Origin: Stratiolaelaps scimitus
Lineage: Eukaryota > Arthropoda > Arachnida > Mesostigmata > Laelapidae
Direction: 5' to 3'
NCBI GenBank assembly: GCA_019614645.1
Contig: JABWDB010000008.1
Location: 62,001 to 126,000, forward strand
Length of the DNA stretch: 64,000 nt
The notes under the pieces are model-generated. The model was not told the DNA's origin and searched no databases. It saw only the letters and a program-made list of their open reading frames with translations. Shown one piece after another: positions 25,601 to 37,471 of this stretch. How positions within the stretch are numbered: the stretch's first letter is position 1; each line of letters opens with the position of its first letter. A program made the position numbers and the translations under genes.

Positions 25601-27018
25601 TGGAGATATATTCGAAAATTTCTCAGTGTGCCGATGAAAGTAGATAATTACTTTTGCCATAGGCGGCTGAGATCATTTAGCAGTTGGGCAAGGATGGCGC
25701 CCTTCCATCTCAGCAACACTGCGCAGGATAGCGAGGCGGCGAGTCGTACGAGATGCATGAGACCAACAGCGAAGTCAACCTCCTTTCGAATTGGGTCCTC
25801 AGCCGAGCTTCGTCGATTGAAGAGCATTGACTGCATCTACTGAGAAATATGAAACATTTATATAACGATACGGAGACGTGCTGAGACGGAGCGCGGCAAG
25901 AAAAAATTGTGTTGGCCCGGAGTAGGGATTCTTCGTCGAGTTTTCCCCTATTTTTGGCCTTAATTGGGCGGTTGGCCATGAAGGGGCTTCTTCAGCATAC
26001 CTATGTGTAAGGACGGCAGGGCAAGGTTAACCATATACCAGCAAATCATGATTTCCGGGCAACGGTCCAGACGATCACGAATTTCCATGGCAATTGCATA
26101 CAAAGAGCTATGTATTAGCTAGTCAGGCCACAGCCTCCGGTAGAGAGTTCAACCCACATGACAAATCAACGTTCGATAGATCGATCCTGCTTAGTTTGTC
26201 TTGACTCTGGAGTAGCTAACGTGTGTGGAGTTACAGATCAGGTGCAGCTACCTCTCACATCAGGATGCTGAATCTTCCCAGGTTGCGGTGGCTTGAAAAG
26301 GCCACCTGAGTCTCTAGCTGTGGAAGCCCAACGCAGTTTTTAACCGCGTAAAAGGCTATATCCGTTTGAATATGAATAACCGAGCAGCCACGATTTTAGT
26401 GTTTGTCACGAATCAAATAGAGATACACTAGACATAGTAATCATCGTCGTAAACATTACCATTATATTGTTATTAATGATGAACTTGATATCAAGATATA
26501 CACAAATACACTCTCGGGCCTCTCAATATCCTACATAGGATTCTAACTCAAAGACTGCTACAGTTGACGTCCGGTTGAATCATAACGTCCACCGGATACG
26601 AAAAACAAACAAATATATAGATACTTTTTTTTTTACTATAAAACTCAGGTGGCCTTACCTCTGGTTGGAAAATAAGAATTATAAGTCCGCAAATGTTTAA
26701 TGCGACTGATGCGTAAATGACAATGCCAACGCCACGACCTGCAGCCCGATACTGTCCGGCGCGAATATTTCCTATCCAGCGAACGGGATGCAAAGCACCA
26801 ATCCGGAGAAGCCACAAAATGCCGCGGGTCCAGGGTAGTGGTGCGAATGAAATCGAATTTCTCATCTTTCGAGCTGACGTAAGCGCCGCTACAGGCGAAT
26901 TCGTCAGCTCGATTCGACGCACCAGCTGAGGGCGGCGTTCTAAACCACGGTGCGGTTTTATCGTCGAAGTCATTGCCGTCGTGTCACCACCAGCATGTTC
27001 ATAGTGGATTTCTTCCAT
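22694..27018 (-). CDS. gustatory-type 7TM chemoreceptor B, 5 exons, 406 aa
   Basis: Exons: 27018-26659, 25836-25652, 25205-24890, 24058-23822, 22816-22694; intron phases 0, 2, 0, 0, as in receptor A. Exons 2 and 4 have the same lengths as in A (185 and 237 bp). The joined frame gives 406 residues; the N-terminus is about 38 residues longer than in A, starting MEEIHYEH at 27018. Shared residues include PLPW-x-RG in exon 1, LLNDLSRLW at the end of exon 2, DVRRIL at the start of exon 4 and FIQFKAI in exon 5. The last exon carries TYTMVFIQF, a perfect TYhhhhhQF gustatory-receptor signature, after about six earlier hydrophobic segments. All donors are GT. The exon-2 acceptor is best placed at gtag before 25836, because the preceding AG would create an in-frame stop. 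B lies 1.25 kb upstream of A in head-to-tail order, indicating tandem duplication. Ligand unknown. Confidence 0.87.
26286..26345 (+). repeat. short dispersed repeat, copy 1 (in receptor B 5' region)
   Basis: Aligns with 31048-31110: both have a gcg-tggcttg start, then agtc-ct-gctgt-gaagcc-acgc and gttt. The second copy continues into a B-box-like cgagtccc, so this may be a tRNA-derived SINE. It lies within intron 1 of receptor B. Confidence 0.4.
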
Positions 27019-30000
27019 CTTGGACGTAGCATGTCACCAATCAAATGTTCACAGTACACGCAACGAAAACACCACTTCTGTTATGGCCTAGTATAATCTG
27101 CTGTTCATTTTAGTGGACGCAACATAGATGACATACATAGATTGATCTATATATAGGGATCTTGTCTACACTGTACGTAGATTCTTGATAATTGAATGAA
27201 GTTGTGCTGCTGCTGACTGTTGGCAATAGTATGCGTTGTCATCATAAATAAATTTCCTAACAATAGTAATGAACAACGACGACGCATTAATATAACTTAC
27301 CGAGCAAAATATAGTTGCCCGTAAATCGATCGCCGCGTGTGGACGCTGATGGTTATCCAATGGCCGTGTGGACACTGATGGCGATCCATTGGCGTTTATC
27401 CAGCATCTAGCCACGCCAACAAATCGTTCGACAAATCATTAAATGCGTACATATCGCAAATTAATATGCCACCTAATGCCTCGTAAGAGCATCCTCGATC
27501 GTAATCATCTCGATCGTAATCATATTCCATCAGATTGAAGTGCAGAATTCCACACTCTATATGCAGACAAACCACAGCAGGGAGTTCACGACGACGAGCG
27601 ACAAAATATATTTATTTCACTGTTGTGCCCAGCATGCACGATGCATCACTATTTACCTACATCGTAATTGTACAGTATGTATACTATTATAAATAGAGCG
27701 CATTTGACAGACTTACGCGCGCTGACATTCTTAGCATCATATTTAAGAGGTACAGGGATTCTTTATTCAATACCACGGCCACCTCTAAACACCATAGCAA
27801 ACAATCCTGTGTTAGCTACTGGTTACGCTTACGCTCGATATAACAACGATACGAACAATCGTACAATCATTTGCAGTCACGCGCAGTTTCGAATCAAGAA
27901 CGCGAACCGCACGTAATCGCTGGTCCAATGGGCGTTGGAACTATTCTCAAGGCGCATCGCCGCCACCCCTATCGATCCAGGTGGGTTGCCCGGGACGTCC
28001 CAATGCAATGCTGGTTCCACTCTCTGGAACGCCGCCTGGGCACGACCCTGCGAACGAGCCGTTCCTTTGCCAACAACTCATTGAGACACACCTAGCCGAC
28101 GAGTTGAGCAGGTGAACGAGTTGGAGTGACGAATTCACCGGCGTCGATTCTTCCGGAAGGAGCGCTTTTTCTTTGGGGCAAACTGAGCAGGGTTCACGTT
28201 TGTAGCTTCGACTTGACCCCACGAGCCTTCCTCCGGCGACTCGAGCCGCTCCTGTGGGCAATATGTGAACACATTCCGTGATAGCCTTCTGCTGTCCTGT
28301 CACCTAGAGATGTGTATGTGCGGAAAGTGTCACGTTGTGGCTATGATTAGGGACTAACAATCAAGTATTGATACTCTACTTTGAGCTCACCCGGGCCATA
28401 CACATTGCACAGAACATATCCATCCCAACATTTTTACACGGTACACCATTAGTCAGTTTACACCCGTTGACACCCAATTGAAGCGTTCGTACCCACCGTC
28501 CCCATTGAGTGGGTATCCTTCATAATTCCTTCAACAGCCGTTGAGAACACAAAGTGGAAATCATCCACGAAACTGCAGCGGGTTCACTCACGTTTGCAAC
28601 CTCACCTTCGCCGTAGCACACACTGCAACGAGGAAAGTGCGAGTGTGGCTCGGGTTCCGGCTTCACGATGAGTGGGGTCAGGTTAAAGGTTGACGTTAAA
28701 GGGGTCCACGGCTCCATCCAAAAGGTTGTCCTATCTGAAGAGAACGAAAAGGGCCGATATTGGCCGCCGTCCCAATTTCGACCTTTCGCCGTCAACTTCC
28801 TCTGCAGACGATTGGATTCGCGTTCACCAGGCGAACCCACCTGTTCAAACCTACTCAATCACTATTTCGCGAGGATAACGTGAAGGTGCTAGAACATAGG
28901 AATAAATTCGTGTTCGCCTTCTCGATGACGGCCTTTATATAGCCAAACACTGGTCTCGAGATTCGTTCACCTCTCGCGACGAGAGACTAGACCATAACGC
29001 TCGTTGTACTTTGTTGTTCTCAGGAATTTGCTAGGGATTCGCTTTTTCTGAAGCGACCGAGGCTTTCTAATAATTTTCATGATGATTTGCCATCGTGCTA
29101 CCAAATTAACCTTAGTAATGACGACTGGTTGTGGCATAATGCTTGGCATTGCCCTGCCGTCACATAGGTCTCTTGAAGAAAGCCCAGGTAAGTTCAGCGT
29201 AACCGCCATAACAGGTCCTTTAAGCAACGTTACACCTGTGACCAGTCCCGCTCTACCAAATGAAGGGTTAAATAGCCAGGGGTAAACGAAAACCTTTTCA
29301 GGGTCTGACCAAAGGGCTAAGTTACACAGTAGTCGAGCTACAATCGTGACGGCTTCCGGGAACCGCGCAGCCATGGGGAACGGGGGAATTTGGCTCGGCG
29401 GCACACCGAAATTATTCGATAGACTATAAAATGGTGTCCGTTAATCTTCTGTGTCTACAAAAGCCAGACAAACCTTATTCAGCCACTTTCACTTACCCCT
29501 GTGTACGGGGTAGGAAGGAGTTACATTTAATTACTCTGAACTATATGCCGTCAGACGCCCAACAATAATATCGTTTGATGCATAGACAATGTCATCGCCT
29601 TTAACAAGTGGCAACACTTACTTAAGAAGTTGTTATCTGAGCTGGTTCTCGTCATCCAGCAGGTCTCTAAAGGCATAATTTATTCCAACATACAGTAATT
29701 AGGAACTATTTCTAGGGATTATCTCTAAAGTGATTCAGGGTCCATATATAATAGATTCCCTGCTTCTTTACCCGAGTAGCGCTGATAAGCAACTTCAAGG
29801 AAGTGTAACAAAATATATATCGCGATGGTTCACTTGTAAGCGTCAGAACGACTGCTACAAATGACATCATAATTTAGAAGGTATAATAATTGAAAAAATA
29901 TATGCCCAATGTGGGCATATATTTTGCCCACATTGTGGGCCAACAGAAGTGGATAGCGGTTGTTGCTCATACCGCCAGTAAGGGGGGGACTAACAACAGC

Positions 30001-30900
30001 ATTATTAAAATCATGCCTGCGTCGCGGTCAAGGAATCTAAGCCAGCGAAACGAACGTGCAAGGTCAGAATACTGGAAGGTCACGGTGTATTGTTACAATA
30101 ACACCCATAAGAATGGATAGGCAGCGCGTATGAGGTTGTCATAACCCGGAAAACGATTTCATGGATATTGAACTTTGGAGAAAGCTTCTTGCTCGTATCT
30201 TCTCATAACGGCTTGTCCACATGATTGGGATATGTGTTCAAATTATGCGTGGATATGAGACATAGTGAAATGTTGACCAAACAAGAAAAAACGTGTGTTG
30301 CTTGTGTTGTTAAAAAACACACGCATCGTATCATCGCTTATTTAATCCCGTAAAAATCTCGCGTAAAAATCGACGTCGACTCCAGGGCGAATATTGTGAG
30401 TCTTTATCGGACGCAGTATTTTGTTCTGTTGAATAGATCACTAACCAGAGTCGTGGTCGATTTGAAATGGCGGTTATTGTAAGTTTGATTCTATGGTTTA
30501 ATCCTAAAAGTAAAAATAGGCCCCGTCACAACTTTAAACGAAGCAACTGACGGACTATATGTCTGCTCATTGCCGTCTTCGGTTATTGAACAGATTAAAT
30601 TATGATTCGAGTCAAGTAGTGCTTTCTACGGTTGATTTAAATTGAATGTCCCTCATCTGAACGCAGTATAATGTATACTCTCATACAGCGATAAAGATTC
30701 TGTTCGTCACGTCTGCTTCATAGGCGTACAGGTTAGATAATTTCAATAAAGTCAAAGAAAGGTGATGTTGAAATCAAAACGTGTTTTTCTATTGTGCTCA
30801 TACTGCGCGATAAGTATATAAAATAGGCGCACTTTATAAATAAAGCACGACAGGTCATTACGCCACGCAAATAAGGCATTTACCGACCGTTTCCTGGTTA
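27019..30900. other. no recognised gene; unassigned open frames 27.9-29.4 kb
   Basis: Minus-strand open frames at 27947-28303, 28520-28858 and 28967-29404 are long for chance but carry no domain I recognise. Some segments (gaagctacaaacgtga near 28198 and gaggttgcaaacgtga near 28592, read on the minus strand) are similar to each other, suggesting an old repeat or element. A strong hairpin lies at 29895-29925. The rest, including 29.95-30.9 kb, shows nothing. Confidence 0.35.
29895..29925. repeat. perfect hairpin, 14-bp stem, 3-nt loop
   Basis: Arms aaaatatatgccca and tgggcatatatttt are exact reverse complements around a 3-base loop. Immediately after it, 29926-29940 is another small palindrome (gcccacattgtgggc), so four related GCCCA/TGGGC units lie in 40 bases. 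Confidence 0.8.
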
Positions 30901-31257
30901 TCAACTTCGGTAGAATATTTGCTTGATAGATCTCGTTGAGGTTTCTATTACATCAGATAGCGCTTCTTTTAGACTAGGAAGCTTGTTTTCAATACAAGTG
31001 AACCTATATTTGACATGTTTCCATATGTATCGAATATTCGTCACCGCGATGGCTTGCACGGCTAAGTCCCTGGCTGTAGAAGCCGGACGCCGCTGTTTCG
31101 AGTCCCACGACCTGGTAACATACAATAAGAGAACTTCAATGCATCGTAAAATTGCAGTTCCTTTAATAAACCAGTAATCCTTTGGCATTATCTTCGCCCC
31201 ACCCAGCGATTTACAGCCCAGTACAGTCTCTCGTAAGCAACGACTAATGTAGCTCAA
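30901..31257 (-). CDS. doubtful exon with one membrane segment, MARVEL-like start
   Basis: A 118-codon minus frame contains KDYWFIKGTAILRCIEVLLL, which resembles the first transmembrane segment of MARVEL/CMTM proteins (a short loop, K-[TS], G-I-L-K/R followed by a hydrophobic stretch; family knowledge). A possible donor (acag|gtcgtg type, weak) lies directly downstream. No partner exon was found, and the later part of the frame overlaps a dispersed repeat. Chance is likely enough that this should be treated as unproven. Confidence 0.18.
   Translation of the reverse strand: MSYISRCLRETVLGCKSLGGAKIMPKDYWFIKGTAILRCIEVLLLYVTRSWDSKQRRPASTARDLAVQAIAVTNIRYIWKHVKYRFTCIENKLPSLKEALSDVIETSTRSIKQIFYRS
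31048..31110 (+). repeat. short dispersed repeat, copy 2, B-box-like end
   Basis: See 26286-26345. This copy ends tgtttcgagtcccac, close to the pol III B-box consensus GGTTCGANTCC, preceded by an A-box-like cggctaagtccctgg about 40 bases upstream. It is a candidate tRNA-derived SINE or a decayed tRNA-like sequence. Confidence 0.4.
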
Positions 31258-31720
31258 GGCAAGCCAATCTTCCCGAAGTTACACACGGCTCGAAGTAATG
31301 AGTCATTGGTTATAACAGGCGAGGTCGAATATACCCCTCATCCTTAAGCTGCGCCCGAGCATATAACGCATACAGGTAACGATGGACGGCTAAATTTTAC
31401 TTCTTCTAGAACTCCGTATGTAGCGTACTATGCGTACATTGAACACGCACCGGGCAGTCTGCTCACACCAACACTGGCAATGTCCTCCGATTGCCTCTGC
31501 GTAAGGGGAGAATCGTGTGTAGTGATGTATGTCCTAGATCGCAGGGTCAAAGCAAGCTGTTGCTTTCGAGAGCTGTGGATTTTTCCGACCAGCATGTCTC
31601 GTCGTTACGCCACATGGACAAGTACCAAGAAATGTCTGGTTGGGAACAATGACCCGCCAGCCAGCCATCCAGCTGCAAACGTAAGTCAATTGGTTCGTGC
31701 AGCAGGGCAACTGATTCGCA

Positions 31721-34572
31721 ATGGAAAACGAAGCCGAAGATGACCGCCCTTTGGTAATTAGTGATACAACAACGCGAAAACTGCGAACCCGAGCGCCCGT
31801 CCATGATTTCCCGAACATCGAGGTTCGTTCGGACCCTATGCTGTCGCCCTTCTGCGGGAAGCCTCGGGGCTCAATTTGGCTCGAACTTCTGCGCCACATC
31901 CGCCACGATGTCGTCGCGTACACCTATCACGCTGGTATCGTGACAGCTTTCTACATTGCCATGATCGTTTGCTTCTATATGGGAACGCACAAGTATCCAC
32001 CAAAGACGGAAGCCAGTATGAGATATGTCGTCAACGAGGTTTTCACCAATCTGGTTAACGACAACGGCTCAATGGTAACACGATTCTATAATGTGTGCTT
32101 AATAGCGAGGAACGACTCGATCGTGTTGTGGCGCTACGATATGTTCAGGTTCTTCGACGAAGCTGTAAAGAACGAGTCCTTCAACCCGGGCCTGCTGAAG
32201 GTCTTCGCTGACCTCGAGGGGTCGTTTGTAAATCGGCTTCGTTTGAGCTACATTTACGAGCTAGTTAACGCGTCGGTGTTTTCGTGCGACTCAATCTATG
32301 ACGGTCTGAATCAAACCCGTAGAATTCCACCCACGAACTCGACTATTAAGGGGACCATCTTTCTGCGAGATCTTGCTGATGCATCAATCGATCTAATCAA
32401 AACATATGCCCTCCACCCACCGTATGTGAAGATCCGCCGGACTCGGTTCGATTCGCTGTGCATATCGTTTGTCCCAGCTGTGACGGCAAACCAGGTCGTC
32501 TATGACGTGCCACACGCTAAGGCAATAAAGGCGTGGCTTTGTCCAAGTGTCATGCTTTCAGCCGCAATTTCTACTAAAATAATAAAAGAAATAATTGACA
32601 AGTAAGTTGTTTTCTTTTAGTCCAGTACCAGGGATTTGATCGAATCTAATGATACAGCTATGACTGACTATTGAAAGAAAACAAAAATCGACATGCGAAG
32701 GTGAGCAATGATTATCGAAACGAGGTTTGGCACTTTTGAAACGAGGTTTGGCACAACTATTTTTGTCCATTTGCTAATATTGTCGGCGACCTGTCAAGCA
32801 CTAAGGTGTTTCGACGTGAAGTTCAAGTAGAAGGTCAATGCTCAACTGACAGTTATAATATAGGTAAGCCGCTCGAGCAGAATTAGAACACAGATAAGTG
32901 TCCATATCGGTCTTACTCTCTCTCTCTCTCCCTCTTCCTACGTTGTTCAAGATTAAGGTTACAAAAATCATTGGAACATCTTGACGAGTACTGATCAAGA
33001 TGCCCTTGTGCTTGGATGTTTCAGTTCAAGCAGTCCTATTGTTTTGCCAAATTGCACATGGGAATCGGAGGTCTACTTGCAACAAGCCGACATTGCTCTG
33101 AACGGTGATGCGAAATTTGAGCCACAGAGATACCTCAGGAGAGCTTATCTGATGCAGGTAATGTACGCTGATAAATATTCTGTGTTTGTCTACGTGGCGC
33201 AGTAAACTCGATGAAACACTAATCTGGGTTTTGCTCTGCCACCTTGGGCAAGTCCCTGACCCTCGTCGTCTGTTGTAGTCTTCGACCCATAATGAGTTTG
33301 GCAAACTCTTACCATAACGCTATTGGAAGAGGCAAAATTGAAGCAGTACACCGCACTGCCATGGCAGTTTATTATAACCTCGAGCTATCCATCATCGCTT
33401 TGTACATAAAGCATGTACAAAGCACCGAACGTTCTCAGATTTACAGTTCTTTCAAGGGTTAGCAGTACGCTCATACAACAGAACCTGTCCTTCACTCCTT
33501 ATTGTTATATACCGAGTACGCGGCAGAGAAGTGACTCGGTGAGTAGCTGGCTGAAACTATCCTTCCACCCAAACAATAAAAAATAGCTATTGTTTGTTTG
33601 GAAAATCACCTCTACCCCCGGTGAGTCTGCCCAGAGTTTGATCGAAGTAAACCTTTCCTTAGAAGTAAGAAGAGATCGATTTAGAAGTAAGGCCTTTCCT
33701 GTCATTTGAATCCGTGGTCTATTTTCTAGAAATAGACATATGACTGTGAAAGCAATCATGAACCGTTGGTGGAATTTCAAAAAAACAAACATAAAATGAA
33801 TAAATAAATAGAATAAATCACTATCTGAAAGTAACTTGTCATAGGAGTTGCTGTCCGAGCAAGACGAAGGTGCTGGCACTCTGCCCGCTTATATGTACCC
33901 GCTCGTGATTATTTCGGCGTGGACTCACTCACTGAGACAGCAGGTACCTCGGATATCGTCAATTGTAATTCGGTTCGCATTTCTTGATGTTGCCGAGAAC
34001 AAAGGCAACACTCCCCCAGCTGGTGCAATGCCTTGGAAACTCGTTGTCGACACCAGCCTAGGTGAGTGCGCCTGTCTAGAACGCCTCCTTCTGCTGTGTA
34101 CTTATCCTGGTGAGATACCGTAGGTGGTAAAATCTGTGCATATTCGGCTATATGTACAAACAATTATGTTCTGATGTTCTAAATATTTGTGACATCCTAT
34201 TATCATTATTTTATTAGGAGAACTTGGTTACATTATTGTAACTGCGGTTTCGTCAATAACCCTGTATTTGTATTGTATATATACATATATTACACGGTTC
34301 ATAAAATAAATAGCACTCCGATCCAAAACTTTCCCGAGTTTGTACTCAAATTAAATGTCGTTTCCCACCTTTACTAGTAGCATCTAATATTGTTTTTATA
34401 GGTTTTCAGTCGTTGTCATTTAATAGTTCAATCGACTTTAATTTCAGTGCTACTTCGACGCGAGTATGACGTATTCAGCTGTCAAGAGATATTTGTCAAC
34501 GTATACGCCACATTAATTAAACTTTACTTGTCTGGGACAAACGCCAGTTCAGTGGCTACCTTCATGTTATGA
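31721..34572 (+). CDS. unassigned type II membrane protein, 4 exons, 451 aa
   Basis: Exons 31721-32601, 33025-33157, 33845-34061 and 34448-34572 join in phase (2, 0, 1) with good donors (gtaagt, gtaatg, gtgagt) and acceptors (tttcag, catag, atttcag), giving 451 residues and a TGA at 34570. The 60-residue N-terminus is charged and has no signal peptide; a single strong hydrophobic segment follows at about residues 68-88 (AGIVTAFYIAMIVCFYMG). The remainder is predicted extracellular, with several N-x-S/T sites and about seven cysteines, consistent with a type II membrane ectodomain. The segment TRFYNVC and its surroundings faintly recall the N-terminal region of M13 (neprilysin-like) peptidases, but no HExxH zinc site exists and the protein is far shorter than that family, so it would be catalytically inactive if related. 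No stop or frameshift interrupts it. I do not recognise it with confidence. It stands alone, 4.7 kb beyond the receptor pair. Confidence 0.72.
33397..33423. repeat. short perfect hairpin in intron 2
   Basis: Arms gctttgtacat and atgtacaaagc flank a five-base loop. It lies inside the second intron of the 451-residue protein gene. Confidence 0.6.
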
Positions 34573-37287
34573 GACTGCCACCTGTTAAAGCCTTTCGAAG
34601 TCGTTTTTCGTATCCAGAATAGCCCTATGAGGCATCTCATTGATGCGGTTACTCTACGATTACCTATATTGTTGTTGTTAATGTTAGTTAGCATTTTTTG
34701 TTAGCTGGCCATATTGGCTTAGTTTTTGCAGTGTAAAAAAGGTCCTTCTCGCGTATGTCTTTAGAGCAAAATCCACACAATAGTGTGTATCCACCAAATT
34801 GATCTGTGTATGGTCTGTTTTGAAAGTGCGGCTCAAGGTCAAGGATGATGGTTCATCCAAATAAATGAACAGAAAGTGAAATATAATCCATTTCTCCTTA
34901 ATCATAATAAACACTAATGATTTGTTCTTTATTATAGTTTACAATATATCAAGTATGTCGTGGAAGTAAGCTGAGGCTGGCAGGCTAAGAGAGACAGAAA
35001 TGAGGTGTTGAATTTCGACAATCTTTGTGCATGCATGGGACCAGTGCATAAATAAAAGAGATGCATACCTCTAACTCATACTTAAAAAACTTGGTTTTAA
35101 CTTACTTAGTTTAGCCGATATTGAAATTAATATATGTGCGTTTTTTTTGGGCCAATCTAATATATGCCTAGCATAGGACCGCGTCTGTCGCTTGAAACGT
35201 CGCCTTGACAAAGGTGATCTTGATCGTCCACTTCGTTGGTCGGGCCGTGTCCACCACCAAAGCACCCTACCCAGGTGCCTAAATCGCACAAAAACTCGCT
35301 GACACCTGCACACATTTTGACAATTGAGTCGAAATCCCCCACCAGTTCAACGCAGGGTTTGTCGGCCGAAGCAGACTTAACCGACCGTCCCGATTTATGT
35401 TTTGTGCCATCACCGCATCCGTCGCCGTTGTTCTAGTAGACGTGGCAGTAGTAGTAGTAGTAGTGCTCATCATCGTAGTCAGTCGCCGCAGTCGGTCGGT
35501 CGGTCGGTCGGGCGGGCTCACTCGCCAACCCTGTCTTGTGCAGTGGAAGGGACCTGCCACCTAAGTCTGGCCCGGCGTCTGCGGCGCCTCGCCTGCTAAG
35601 CGTTCTTTAATGACGTCTTGGCGTGACTCCTTTTCGGAAGGAATATAGGAAAGTAGCGGGGGCTCTCTTCCCTTTCCTTTTCTGCTCTTCATCACAGGTA
35701 GGCAGAGGGAATCCGTTGGTTGGCGCAGGGCACAAGCGCTCCCCAACCAACTCAAGGAGAAGAAGGACCTAGACGCAGCGTAGCCTAGCTGCGGTTGTTG
35801 TAGTAGCTCATCGCTGCCGCTACCGCCGCCGCCGCCGCCACCACCACTGCTGTTAGTGCCACTGCAGTCGGCGCGGCGAGAAAAACAAAGGATGTGCGCG
35901 TTCCCACTGAATCCCGTTCTCACTGAGCACTTTTATCCCCGGTCCCCCAGTTCGTTTTCTCCTCCTTCTACATTCAGCCATAACGGAACGGCTGTGGGAA
36001 CTGGACGAGCTGCTGGGAAACCTTGGCAAAGAACGGTAGGAACGGAGAGATGAAGAGAGCTGTGGGAGAAAGAGGCAAAGACAGAGAAACGGGAAGGGAC
36101 TGGGAGACAAAACAGGCGCATTAGTGGAAATTATGAACAGCGAAATAAGCGACCGCTAAGAGGAACGGCAGGCGACTCTGCTACCATTTTCCTGGGGCCA
36201 TCTCAGCTCTCTCTGTCTCTCTCTCTCCCCAGATCACACTCCTTGAAACGTTCTCCGCTTCAAGTTGGCTTTGGGCGAGGCGTCTTCTGCAGACGAAGTA
36301 TTGCCGCCCGCCGGAAACTCTTAAAGGAAAGTACGCGTTTCAGGATAGACACGGCTCCGATTCCCGGATCGTTGCCGCGTTTCACATCGAGAGCCAGTGA
36401 CTGCGAGAGCGAGAGAGAAAGAAATATTGAAGGCTCTACGCATCGGTAGCGCTTACGTGAATAGAACCACTCGATCTTGTTAGATATCAAGACGCTTCTC
36501 GGGGAAAGGCAGGTTTAAGAGAAGCGTAGATACTGCATCAGAACTACTCGGTGAACTACTGCTCAAACATTTGGTGTAATAAAAATTTGAAGTTGTTCTT
36601 CACAAATATGAAAGTAACGTTGGTAAGCGTTCATAATGCTGCCTTCGGCCAATTGCTTAAACTCAACGATGCGCCTAAGATGGAAAGTCTAGTGGGAAAC
36701 AAAACGGAATTCTGTTTACTCTCTCGGAGTTTTATTAATCAGCCATTAACAATTTACTAAACTGTGTTCCTATGTATTGATACGGGATTAGAGGACCAGA
36801 GCTTTAGCAGTTGTCAACGAAATTTGTAGGAGGTTTGCAGTGCGCAGTGACATCCTTCCATCGCTGCGTGAGAGCCAGTTCTATATCACAGTACGCGACT
36901 GATGAGAATCCCGCGCATTGCGTAACGCTGAGGCCGATACCGACCGAAATTCTGCTCACACACAAATCTCGGCCCCGCCAAGTCGGAAGACACTGGTTTT
37001 CTAGAAGTCAGGGTCGATATCGCAAATCTTTGTTTGCCTTGATGCAGGTGAGTTTGATATTCCCGGGTAGCTTTATGACTAAAGCTTCTATTCAAAGCAC
37101 CTATCTTAAGTAGGTTTTGAGAGTACACGGATCGAGACTAGCGAGGAGCAGGGCAGTGCACTTAACAGCCGATACCTCTCTCTTCACAGAAGATCTTATT
37201 CGACACTTCAATATCAGTACTTGTCTTCATTCTAGCGTTCGATCACTGCCCTGGCTGCGCCATGGACAGTAAGCGGTTAGTGCTATC
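34573..37287. other. no recognised gene; GC-rich from about 35.2 kb
   Basis: From 35.2 to 36.5 kb the sequence becomes GC- and CpG-richer with simple repeats: TCGG units near 35496-35513, GCC units at 35823-35845 and CT tracts near 36205-36228. Open frames on both strands here are low-complexity shadows. A strong donor (gatgcag|gtgagt, about 37046) could end a non-coding first exon. No coding exon is supported. Confidence 0.4.
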
Positions 37288-37471
37288 GAGCTCGGTGGCG
37301 TGATGTATTCGTGTGCGCCTTGCAATCGAGGAGACGCGAAGGTGCACGGGTTCGAATCCTTCCGTTACACATTTGCATGTAAAGGGGTCCGTCTTATAAA
37401 ACCATGTCGAAAGCAGTACCGTAGATGTTAAATATTACCTGTGAGTCAGCCAGGAAAATTTACTTTAGCAG
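37288..37471 (+). repeat. tRNA-derived SINE with A and B boxes
   Basis: An A-box-like gagctcggtggc at 37288-37299 and a B-box gggttcgaatcc at 37348-37359 are spaced as in a tRNA-type pol III promoter. The intervening sequence does not fold into a canonical tRNA. The tail 37362-37471 is shared with 5398-5510, and the head resembles 48583-48650 on the opposite strand, so this is a dispersed family rather than a tRNA gene. Confidence 0.7.

Noticed and set aside
33276..33462. Plus-strand frame after ttgtag, considered as an exon of the 451-residue gene
   Set aside because: Its frame does not match the phase-0 end of exon 2, and phase 0 gives a stop at 33316; the exon at 33845 fits directly.
37288..37372. 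Possible functional tRNA gene
   Set aside because: A and B boxes are present but no acceptor stem or anticodon arm folds, and the sequence continues into a repeated tail.
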